This document shows positions 18,159 through 24,896 of a stretch of DNA of 64,000 bases, one piece after another. The DNA comes from Gelria sp. Kuro-4. Its GTDB lineage: Bacteria; Bacillota; DTU030; DUMP01. Position numbers and translations under genes: made by a program. The stretch covers positions 2,473,757-2,537,756 of the forward strand of contig NZ_AP024619.1 in the NCBI RefSeq assembly GCF_019668485.1, given 5' to 3'. Under the pieces are notes generated by a model, which was given only the letters and a program-made list of their open reading frames with translations, ran no database searches and was not told the DNA's origin. The first letter of the stretch is position 1; every line of letters starts with the position of its first letter.

Positions 18159-18617
18159 ATGAAGAAGCCGGACATCGCGGCCGGATTCCTGGCCCTTGCG
18201 TTGGCAACCTACGTTTTTTTCGAGACCGCGCATTTTCCCCCGGACTCAGTGTTACTTCTGGGACCGGCTTTCTTTCCGCGCCTGCTGGCCGGCGGGCTGA
18301 GCATACTGGCCGCCGCACTGATCGGGATGGCGCTGGCCGGTAGATCCTCCTCCACAGGACCAGAGTTTGACTTCGCCGGCGGCGGCATGCGGCGGGCGCT
18401 CCTGGCGCTGGTGGGAGCCGGAGTTTATACGCTGCTCTTGCCCGGTTTGGGTTTTGTTCCGGCCAGCATCCTCTTCCTCATCTATCTGATGGTCTTGCTG
18501 CAGCTGAAAAATTACGTGAAGGTGCTCGGCGTTTCCATCGCGGTGACAGCGGCCGTGTTCTTCGTGTTCCATACAGTGCTTAAAATCGCGTTGCCCCTGG
18601 GGCTCCTGGCGCGCTAG
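18159..18617 (+). CDS. tctB: TctB-type small transporter subunit
   Basis: The 152-residue protein has four hydrophobic segments (about residues 5-25, 35-55, 78-100 and 118-145), typical of TctB, the small membrane subunit of tripartite tricarboxylate transporters. Its sequence is poorly conserved within the family. The assignment rests on size, topology and its position between the receptor gene and the large subunit gene. The ATG is preceded by GAGGTGG. Confidence 0.85.
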   Translation: MKKPDIAAGFLALALATYVFFETAHFPPDSVLLLGPAFFPRLLAGGLSILAAALIGMALAGRSSSTGPEFDFAGGGMRRALLALVGAGVYTLLLPGLGFVPASILFLIYLMVLLQLKNYVKVLGVSIAVTAAVFFVFHTVLKIALPLGLLAR

Positions 18618-18633
18618 TTGGGGGGAGGTAAAG

Positions 18634-20142
18634 ATGGACTTTGATCTTCTCTGCCGGGGCTTTCTTCAGGTCTTTCACGTGAGCAACCTCTTGGTGGTGC
18701 TTCTTGGGGTGGTCGGCGGGGTTGTCGTCGGGGCCTTGCCGGGTCTGACCGCAACCATGGGCGTGGCGCTCTTGGTGCCTTTTACCTTCGGCCGGCCGGT
18801 GTTACAGTCCATGGTGATGTTGCTGGGGATCTTCTGCGGCGCCATCTACGGCGGCTCCATCTCCGCCATTCTCATCCATACTCCCGGCACCCCGGCCGCC
18901 GCGGCGACGGTTCTCGACGGCTACCCGCTGGCTTTGCAGGGCAAAGCAGGGAAGGCGATACGCATGTCCACTGTGGCCTCCGGCATCGGAGGAATGTGCG
19001 GCGCCTTGATCATGACCTTCCTCTCACCCCCGATTTCCCGGGCGGCACTCGCTTTCAGCGCTCCGGAGTACTTCGCCCTGGCGGTTTTCGGGCTCAGTAT
19101 CATCATCTCGGTATCGGGCAGGTCCTTGGTGAAAGGACTCATCGCGGGCCTCTTCGGCCTGCTGCTTTCTACCGTTGGTCTGGATCCCACCTCCGGGTAC
19201 CCGCGTTTCACCTTCGGTTCGATGGATCTTTACGGCGGGCCTGCCTTTATCCCCACCCTGATCGGCCTTTTCGCGTTATCTGAGGTCTTTCTCAATATCG
19301 AGACGCTCTTCAAAGCGCAAGAGGTCGGCGGCAGGCTCACCGACATGTCGCTCAGCCTCAAGGAACTCTCCCCCTGCCTCAAGACGATCTTCCGCTCCAC
19401 TATTTTAGGCACCTTTATCGGCGCCGTCCCGGGAGCCGGGTCGGACATCGCCGCTTTTGTCGGTTACAGTGAGGCCAAGCGTGACTCCAAGCATCCGGAG
19501 CTTTTCGGCACCGGCACTCTCGAAGGGGTTGCCGCCGCAGAAGCGGCGAACAACGCCTGCACCGGCGGGGCCATGATTCCGATGCTCAGCCTGGGGGTGC
19601 CCGGGGACGCGGTAACGGCCGTCTTGCTGGGGGCACTCATTTTACAGGGGCTGCAGCCGGGGCCGATGCTGTTCCGCGAGCACCTGGATCTTGTGTACGG
19701 CATTTTCGCCGGCATGATACTGGCGAACCTGGTTATGTTTCTTGTCGGGATGTTCGGCGCCCGCTACGTGGCCCAGATCATCAACGTGGACAGAAGGATT
19801 TTACTGCCGGTTATATTCCTGCTTTCCCTCGTCGGCTCTTTTGCCATGCGCAACAGCTTGTTCGACGTTTGGCTGGCCTTGGGGTTTGGTATTCTGGGTT
19901 ACTTGATGTCCAAGTACAACTTCCCGGCTTCGCCCATCTTGCTTGCACTGATCCTTGGCCCCATGGCGGAAAGCAACCTGCGGCGAACCCTGATCATGTC
20001 CCAAGGCGATTGGCGGGTCTTTGGGACGCGCCCCATCAGTCTCGTCATGCTGGGGCTGGCCCTTGTTTCCGTTGTTACCACCCTCATTAAGGAACAGCGC
20101 GCCCGGGCAGCCCTGAAGCAGGCCGGACTCCGGCTTCAGTGA
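18634..20142 (+). CDS. tctA: TctA-type large transporter subunit
   Basis: The 502-residue integral membrane protein is the permease subunit. Family motifs are GALPGLTATMGVALLVPFTFG, GAIYGGSISAILIHTPGTPAAAATVLDGYPL and GAVPGAGSDIAAFVGYSEAKR, then GVAAAEAANNACTGGAMIPMLSLGVPGDAV. These are the two inverted-repeat signatures that line the substrate site. The length is normal. GGGGGGAGG precedes the ATG. It ends the operon and is convergent with the aldolase-like gene. Confidence 0.93.
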   Translation: MDFDLLCRGFLQVFHVSNLLVVLLGVVGGVVVGALPGLTATMGVALLVPFTFGRPVLQSMVMLLGIFCGAIYGGSISAILIHTPGTPAAAATVLDGYPLALQGKAGKAIRMSTVASGIGGMCGALIMTFLSPPISRAALAFSAPEYFALAVFGLSIIISVSGRSLVKGLIAGLFGLLLSTVGLDPTSGYPRFTFGSMDLYGGPAFIPTLIGLFALSEVFLNIETLFKAQEVGGRLTDMSLSLKELSPCLKTIFRSTILGTFIGAVPGAGSDIAAFVGYSEAKRDSKHPELFGTGTLEGVAAAEAANNACTGGAMIPMLSLGVPGDAVTAVLLGALILQGLQPGPMLFREHLDLVYGIFAGMILANLVMFLVGMFGARYVAQIINVDRRILLPVIFLLSLVGSFAMRNSLFDVWLALGFGILGYLMSKYNFPASPILLALILGPMAESNLRRTLIMSQGDWRVFGTRPISLVMLGLALVSVVTTLIKEQRARAALKQAGLRLQ

Positions 20143-20255
20143 CCGGGCATGTGGGCAATTATTCCAGCCGTCGCGTGCCCGCCGCCAAGAAAATACCGGG
20201 ACGACAGGCACCCACCACATGCCGCTGCACATAACAACGGATACGCCGCTACGCC

Positions 20256-21179
20256 TTATTGTCTGCTGACGGCCGTTGCTTCCTTGACCTTCTGCAAGAT
20301 CCTACTTACCTGCTTCTTCCTTTCTTCATTAAGCGAACCGGCGGACTGGCGGACAAACGATTCTATGCCAACGCCCCGCTGCTTACATGCTTCTTTAATG
20401 ACGCCAATGGGAGGATTATCCAAGGCATAGACCTCAAGCAGCGGAAGCAGGGTTCTGTGCCACTTCAGGCTCTCGGCCGGATTCCCCTTAACAAAGCTCT
20501 CATAGAGCCCTACGGTAACTTCTGGATAGAAGTTGGCTGTTCCTGGAATGGCTCCATCCCCGCCCATGGCCAGGGTATTGAACAGATGGTCATCGAAGCC
20601 GACCAACACCGAGAACTCCGGCTTAACGGCCTTAACCTCCAAGATTAACTGGCGGACATAGGTTATGCTGTCTACGCTCGCCTTTATGCCTACGATATTT
20701 GCGAAGTCGGTCGCCAGGCGCTTCACAAGTTGGGGCGACATTTGTTGGCCCGTCAGGGCGGGAAAATGATAGATAAGCACAGGAATGTCAACGGCTTGGG
20801 CAATGGCCGCAAAATAGTCGTACAGGTTCTCCTCGGTAAGGCCCCAGTAGTAAGGAGTTACAACCAGTACACCATCCGCTCCAACGTCCTTGGCATGCCG
20901 GGTCAGGTCGATCGCTTCGCGTGTGTTGCAGCTTCCCGTGCCGACCAGCAAAGGAACTCTCCCGTTGATGTACTTTGCGGCGAACTCGCTGAAGGATTTT
21001 CTTTCTTGGGCGTCGAGGCGGCTGAATTCACCCATGCTGCCGAGAATAAAGATGCCGTGTACCCTGCTGCCGATGAGGAAATCAATGAGCTTTTCATTGC
21101 CTTCCCAGTCAAAAGTTCCATCCTCTTTGAAAGCCGTCAGCATTGGCGGTATAACCCCATGGAATCTCGTGCCGGACAT
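20256..21179 (-). CDS. DapA/NAL-superfamily aldolase or dehydratase
   Basis: The 307-residue TIM-barrel protein belongs to the dihydrodipicolinate synthase / N-acetylneuraminate lyase superfamily. It has the substrate-carboxylate loop GSMGEFSRL (~47), the tyrosine of VLIYHFPALTG (~135) and the Schiff-base lysine in VGIKASVDS (~162). Members include KDG and other 2-keto-3-deoxy-acid aldolases, and the linked UxaA-type genes favour such a role over lysine synthesis. The ATG at 21179 has AAGGAG upstream; a TTG one codon earlier is possible. Last gene of the IclR-linked block, separated from uxaA-like by a strong stem-loop. Confidence 0.85.
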   Translation of the reverse strand: MSGTRFHGVIPPMLTAFKEDGTFDWEGNEKLIDFLIGSRVHGIFILGSMGEFSRLDAQERKSFSEFAAKYINGRVPLLVGTGSCNTREAIDLTRHAKDVGADGVLVVTPYYWGLTEENLYDYFAAIAQAVDIPVLIYHFPALTGQQMSPQLVKRLATDFANIVGIKASVDSITYVRQLILEVKAVKPEFSVLVGFDDHLFNTLAMGGDGAIPGTANFYPEVTVGLYESFVKGNPAESLKWHRTLLPLLEVYALDNPPIGVIKEACKQRGVGIESFVRQSAGSLNEERKKQVSRILQKVKEATAVSRQ

Positions 21180-21229
21180 CAATTCACGCTCCTTATCTTA
21201 ATGAAACACTTGTTTTATGGATAACCGAC

Positions 21230-21259
21230 CCCCTGCCCCTCTTAAAGGAGGGGCAGGGG
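21230..21259 (-). other. GC-rich intercistronic stem-loop
   Basis: CCCCTGCCCCTC (21230-21241) pairs perfectly with GAGGGGCAGGGG (21248-21259) around a six-base loop. It lies between the dehydratase and aldolase genes on the minus strand. A CTCTTTT tract follows only in the plus direction, where there is no upstream gene, so I read it as an mRNA element of the minus operon. Confidence 0.65.
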
Positions 21260-21280
21260 TGCTCTTTTGGCGGCCACTTT

Positions 21281-22438
21281 TTATTGGGTCGGTCCGATGC
21301 GATTGATGCCAAAATCGCCGAAACCCAATTGCTCAGCTTTGGTCAGTTTTCCCCGGCATACTTCTACAAGCTCGGCAAAGATCCTCTCCCCTACTTCGCG
21401 AACCGTGCTCGTCCCCTCGATAATCCCGGCAGCACTGATGTCGATGTTGTCCTCCATCGTCCGGCAGGTGTTGCCGTTGCCGCACACCTTAATTGTCGGT
21501 GCGATGGGGCAGGCCGTGGGCGTGCCGCGTCCAGTGGTGAACACAATTATCTGTGCCCCGCCCGCAGCCATGCCGGTGATGGATTCGATGTCGTTACCGG
21601 GTGTGTCCATAATGACAAGGCCTTTCTTCGTCGGCTTGTAGGCGTATTCAATGACCTCCTGGACCGGGGCCAAACCGGCTTTGTGGACGCAACCCAGGGA
21701 TTTTTCCTCCAGGGTGGAGAGCCCGCCTTTTTTGTTGCCTGGTGACGGATTCGCCAGGCGGATGTCTTCTCCCATGCGAAAGGCACTTTCTTCTGCCCGC
21801 TTGACGATCTCAATGACCCGCTTTGCCACTTCCGGGCTGACCGCCCGCTCCGCCAGCAAATGCTCGGCGCCTATCAATTCCTGGGTTTCAGAGAGTATGG
21901 CCGTACCGCCGTGTTCCACCAGCAGATCACTGGCCACACCGACCGCCGGATTCGCCGCAATGCCTGATGTTGTGTCCGACCCGCCACATTCCAAACCGAG
22001 GATAATCTCGGACAGGTCATGTTCTTCCTTTTCCTGCAGTGACAAGTCGGCCAGCATCTTGCGCCCGATCCTAACGCCTTCACTTACGGCGTTGATCGTT
22101 CCACCCGCCTCTTGTATGACAATGCAGGCCACCGGTTTACCTGACTTTGCGATGCCTGCGGCAACTTCCTGGGGCTGAACATTTTCGCACCCTAAACCGA
22201 CAACGATGCAGGCTCCGACGTTGGGGTTGGTACCAAAGCCGACCAACGTTCTCTTTGTTTGTTCGCCATCGATGGGAAACTGCGAGCAGCCGTGCTGGTG
22301 GGTGATACCCACCGCTCCCGGAAGTTGCTGGGCAATCCTTTGTACCGTGTTGTTTGCGCAGACGACCGACGGTATTATGAGTAAGTAATTCCTAATACCT
22401 ACCGTACCGTCCGGCCGGGTATAACCTTTAAATTTCAC
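21281..22438 (-). CDS. UxaA-family hydro-lyase, large subunit
   Basis: The 385-residue protein matches the C-terminal catalytic part of altronate/galactarate dehydratases. It has GYTRPDGTVGIRNYLLIIPSVVC at the start, THQHGCSQ, LGCENVQ, GLECGGSDTTSGIAANPAVG and the late FTTGRGTPTACPIAPTIKVCGN. In the split form of this family the large and small subunits are separate genes, as here. Altronate-type dehydratase is the default reading. Sulfolactate sulfo-lyase (SuyB) has the same architecture and cannot be excluded, but a KDG-type aldolase and a KdgT remnant next door favour sugar acids. It overlaps the small subunit gene by four bases. Confidence 0.85.
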   Translation of the reverse strand: MKFKGYTRPDGTVGIRNYLLIIPSVVCANNTVQRIAQQLPGAVGITHQHGCSQFPIDGEQTKRTLVGFGTNPNVGACIVVGLGCENVQPQEVAAGIAKSGKPVACIVIQEAGGTINAVSEGVRIGRKMLADLSLQEKEEHDLSEIILGLECGGSDTTSGIAANPAVGVASDLLVEHGGTAILSETQELIGAEHLLAERAVSPEVAKRVIEIVKRAEESAFRMGEDIRLANPSPGNKKGGLSTLEEKSLGCVHKAGLAPVQEVIEYAYKPTKKGLVIMDTPGNDIESITGMAAGGAQIIVFTTGRGTPTACPIAPTIKVCGNGNTCRTMEDNIDISAAGIIEGTSTVREVGERIFAELVEVCRGKLTKAEQLGFGDFGINRIGPTQ

Positions 22439-22752
22439 CTTACATCCTCCTTCGCCGCCGTGTCTCCTCTTCCCCGGATGCCTTCAATGTTGTGATCGTG
22501 AACATGGGCGCCCTTTCTTATCTTTCGACTTGCTTTACCGATCGTCTGGCCGTACTTGATAACCTTGTCCGCTGTCTCCAGGTCGCGTACGGCAAATTTA
22601 TGTCCGAACGGAATGTCCTCCAGTAGTTCTATTTCCTCCTCAAAACCCTCACCCTTAACCAGCGCCCGCTGCCCTTTTACGAGGTCTCTGATTGCCACCG
22701 CAACATTGTCCCGCTGGTTGATAAGCAAAGCATCGTGTTTTCTCTCGGCCAT
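22435..22752 (-). CDS. UxaA-family small subunit (SAF domain)
   Basis: The 105-residue protein is the SAF-domain partner of the large subunit. It shows LLINQRDNVAVAIRDLVKGQ, EDIPFGHKFAVRDLETADKVIKYGQTIGKA and GAHVHDHNIEG; the last is the conserved end of the altronate dehydratase N-terminal domain. I chose the ATG at 22752, which has GGAGG eight bases upstream, rather than the earlier TTG. It is translationally coupled to the large subunit through an ATGA overlap. Confidence 0.85.
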   Translation of the reverse strand: MAERKHDALLINQRDNVAVAIRDLVKGQRALVKGEGFEEEIELLEDIPFGHKFAVRDLETADKVIKYGQTIGKASRKIRKGAHVHDHNIEGIRGRGDTAAKEDVR

Positions 22753-22779
22753 CTCAGCCACCTCCAAGAACTAAGTCGG

Positions 22780-23136
22780 TTACGCCGTCGCCTGCCTGGG
22801 TTGTTCTTCGATGCGCGGCGAACCCCCCTTCGGTGTAAGGTCTTTTGCAGAGCCAAAATGTTTTGCGGCCCACGTGGTAAGGATCGGTACCAGAATAGCG
22901 GTTATGACAACCGAAGCACCTGCCGCAGCCGTCGCTTGGGCCACATAAGGCTGCCAGGAAGGATCGACCATCGCCACGGCTGCCGGCGTAGCCACCGAGT
23001 TGCCGGCGGAGCTGGCCACCGCTGCCCCGGCATAACCGGGACGTTTAAGGACCGTTCTGTCTGCCAGTATGCAGAAGAGACCCGATATCACCACTGTCAG
23101 CAACCCCAAGATTAGGCCGGAAATCCCGCCACTTAA
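22780..23136 (-). pseudogene. Truncated 2-keto-3-deoxygluconate permease (KdgT) remnant
   Basis: The translated fragment (SGGISGLILGLLTVVISGL..., then AGAAVASSAGNSVATPAAVA and VVITAILVPILTTWAAKHFG) matches roughly the last third of KdgT permeases, which are about 310-330 residues long. The first ~200 residues are absent, and the iclR-like gene ends 24 bases upstream. A good ribosome binding site (GGGAGGTG) sits at the junction. The start codon it serves (GTG 23132) is in a different frame and meets a stop after six codons. This looks like a deletion or rearrangement that removed most of the gene; a short functional product cannot be wholly excluded. Confidence 0.75.
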
Positions 23137-23159
23137 GCACCTCCCTTCTGCCGTTAGGC

Positions 23160-23960
23160 TTATACGCTTTGGGCACGATAGCCCAACGCGCTGGAGATTT
23201 GCAGGGCATAATCCACCACAACCTCGGCCAACTCCATCACCCTGGAATCCGTTAGTCGGAAGACAGGACCGGACACGCTGAGCGCTGCTATTATCTTGCC
23301 TTCATGATCCCGGATGGGCGCTGCGACGCAACGCAGGTTGTTCATTGACTCTTCGTTGTCGATGGCATAGCCCTGCTCCCGGACCCTGGCCAGCTCCTGT
23401 TCCAGTTTGTCTGGATCAGTTATTGTGTTTTTCGTCAGCCGAACTAAGCCCCTTTCGGAAATAAGCTGCCGCCGACTCTGAACCGGAAGTTCCGAGAGCA
23501 AGACTTTCCCCAATCCGCTGCAGTGCGGCGCCAAACGTGATCCAATCTTGGTCGCGATGTAAATGGATTGCTGAGATTCCTTCTTGTCGATGTAAAGAAC
23601 CTCTCCCTGATCCAAGATAGCCAGCTGCACTGTCTCCCCCACCTCGTTACCCAGCTTGATGAGATAGGGGGAGGCCACCGTTCTAACGTCGGCGATGGCG
23701 GTGACCTTGTTACCGATCTCAAACAAGCGTATTCCCAAGGTGTACTTTCCCGTATGCGAAGACTGCCTTACGTAGCCGTAATCCCTCAGGGTCGATAGAA
23801 TGCCATGCACGGTGCTTTTCGCCTGTTCCAGGTCTCGTGCGATTTCGCTCAAGGAAAGCTCCCTCCCCTTGGCGGCGAGGAGCTCCAGTATGTTTATTGC
23901 CTTGACCACCGACTGAATGTGATTCGCGCTTTCCAGTTCCTTTCTCGCAACTTCCCTCAT
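23160..23960 (-). CDS. IclR-family transcriptional regulator
   Basis: The 266-residue protein has an N-terminal winged helix (~15-75: VVKAINILELLAAKGRELSL, AKSTVHGILSTLRDYGYV) and the C-terminal IclR effector domain. The latter shows LILDQG-like LAILDQGEVLYIDK, RLAPHCSGLGKVLLS and RCVAAPIRDHEGKIIAALSVSGP. I chose the ATG at 23960, which has AAGGAG just upstream, instead of the ATG at 23975. It is the first gene of the sugar-acid-type block and has three palindromic operator-like boxes upstream. KdgR-like regulators of this family respond to 2-keto-3-deoxy acids; that is inference. Confidence 0.92.
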   Translation of the reverse strand: MREVARKELESANHIQSVVKAINILELLAAKGRELSLSEIARDLEQAKSTVHGILSTLRDYGYVRQSSHTGKYTLGIRLFEIGNKVTAIADVRTVASPYLIKLGNEVGETVQLAILDQGEVLYIDKKESQQSIYIATKIGSRLAPHCSGLGKVLLSELPVQSRRQLISERGLVRLTKNTITDPDKLEQELARVREQGYAIDNEESMNNLRCVAAPIRDHEGKIIAALSVSGPVFRLTDSRVMELAEVVVDYALQISSALGYRAQSV

Positions 23961-23987
23961 GGCAATCTCCTTCATAAGGGCGTTTTG

Positions 23988-24095
23988 TTCGGCAATGCCG
24001 AATACTATTCTGCATTACCGAAACACAGCAACTATTCTCCGGTCCACCGGGGTATTCCTGCCACTGGCGGGCAGGTTTTGTTCGGCTATAGCGAA
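23988..24095. promoter_or_regulatory. Three operator-like palindromes upstream of the IclR gene
   Basis: A perfect 15-base palindrome TTCGGCAATGCCGAA lies at 23988-24002, a related TTCTGCATTACCGAA at 24008-24022 (exactly 20 bases on) and TTCGGCTATAGCGAA at 24081-24095. Size and symmetry suit IclR-family dimers. The first two overlap the predicted promoter. Confidence 0.65.
24002..24031 (-). promoter_or_regulatory. Probable promoter of the IclR-linked block
   Basis: On the minus strand TTGCTG (24026-24031) and TAGTAT (24002-24007) are separated by 18 bases. The -10 element lies at the edge of the first palindrome and the spacer covers the second, as expected for repression. Confidence 0.5.
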
Positions 24096-24121
24096 ATTTG
24101 TTTTGAAACTCCAGGAACCAA

Positions 24122-24160
24122 GCAAAAAAGAGGCCCCGGGCGGCAAATCCCGCCGGGGCC
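24122..24160 (-). terminator. Intrinsic terminator after nrdG
   Basis: GGCCCCGG...CCGGGGCC-type stem (24132-24160) with a small AAAT-containing loop, followed on the minus strand by TCTTTTTTGC (24122-24131). It ends the nrdDG transcript. Confidence 0.85.
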
Positions 24161-24197
24161 AAAGCAACAAAAAGAAAACCTGGGTCTTTCACCCAGG

Positions 24198-24893
24198 TCA
24201 GCCGCGCACTTCCACTACTTTAATCTGTTCCCGGAGCTTGGCCGCTACTTCTTCCAGGAAGGAAGCCGCACAGGGCGGCGTCGCCTCCAGCTCCGGGCTG
24301 ATGAGCGGGTGCGTCGGCCGGAAGGGCTGCAGCACGTACTTCTCGCTGCCGGCGAGCTCTGCGCCGAGGGCGAGGAGGTCTTCCGCCGTCAGGAGCCCTG
24401 GCACCACCGTGGTGCGAAACTCGTAGGCCGGGGCCACCGACCGGATCAGTTCTATGCTCGCCCGGACAGCCTGGAGGTCCACCGGGCGGCCGGCCAGGAG
24501 GCCGTACTTCGCCCGCGGCGCCTTCACGTCCATGGCCACGTAATCGAGGAGCCGCTCGGCCAGGAGGGTGCGCAGCGCTTCCGGGCGAGTGCCGTTGGTG
24601 TCGAGCTTCACTTTCAGGCCGGCCCGTTTCAGGCGGCGGAGAAACGCGGGCAGCTCCGGCGCCAGGGTGGGCTCTCCTCCCGTGACGCAGACCGCCGGCA
24701 CCAGCCGACGCCGCCTCAGGATAAAGGCCAGAACTTCCTCCAAGCTCTCATCAGCGGTTGCGGCCGCCTCTAGCACCAGGCCGGCGTTGTGGCAAAACGG
24801 GCAGCGGAAGTTGCAGCCGCCGAAAAAGACGGTGCTGCAGATGTTCCCCGGGTAGTCCACCAGGCTTACGGGTACGAAGCCCTTGATCCCCAC
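24198..24893 (-). CDS. nrdG: Anaerobic RNR activating enzyme (radical SAM)
   Basis: NrdG uses S-adenosylmethionine and a [4Fe-4S] cluster to install the glycyl radical on NrdD. The 231-residue protein starts GFVPVSLVDYPGNICSTVFFGGCNFRCPFCHN, containing the cluster motif CNFRCPFC (CX3CX2C). It continues with CVTGGEPTL and LDTNGTRPEAL typical of this subfamily. It begins three bases after the nrdD stop, so the two are one transcription unit. The length (231) is that of the longer clostridial NrdG type. Confidence 0.93.
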   Translation of the reverse strand: MGIKGFVPVSLVDYPGNICSTVFFGGCNFRCPFCHNAGLVLEAAATADESLEEVLAFILRRRRLVPAVCVTGGEPTLAPELPAFLRRLKRAGLKVKLDTNGTRPEALRTLLAERLLDYVAMDVKAPRAKYGLLAGRPVDLQAVRASIELIRSVAPAYEFRTTVVPGLLTAEDLLALGAELAGSEKYVLQPFRPTHPLISPELEATPPCAASFLEEVAAKLREQIKVVEVRG

Positions 24894-24896
24894 GCC

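Noticed and set aside
21230-21270. Plus-strand terminator (hairpin followed by CTCTTTT)
   Set aside because: No plus-strand gene precedes it within a kilobase; the hairpin lies inside a minus-strand operon and is better read as an mRNA element.
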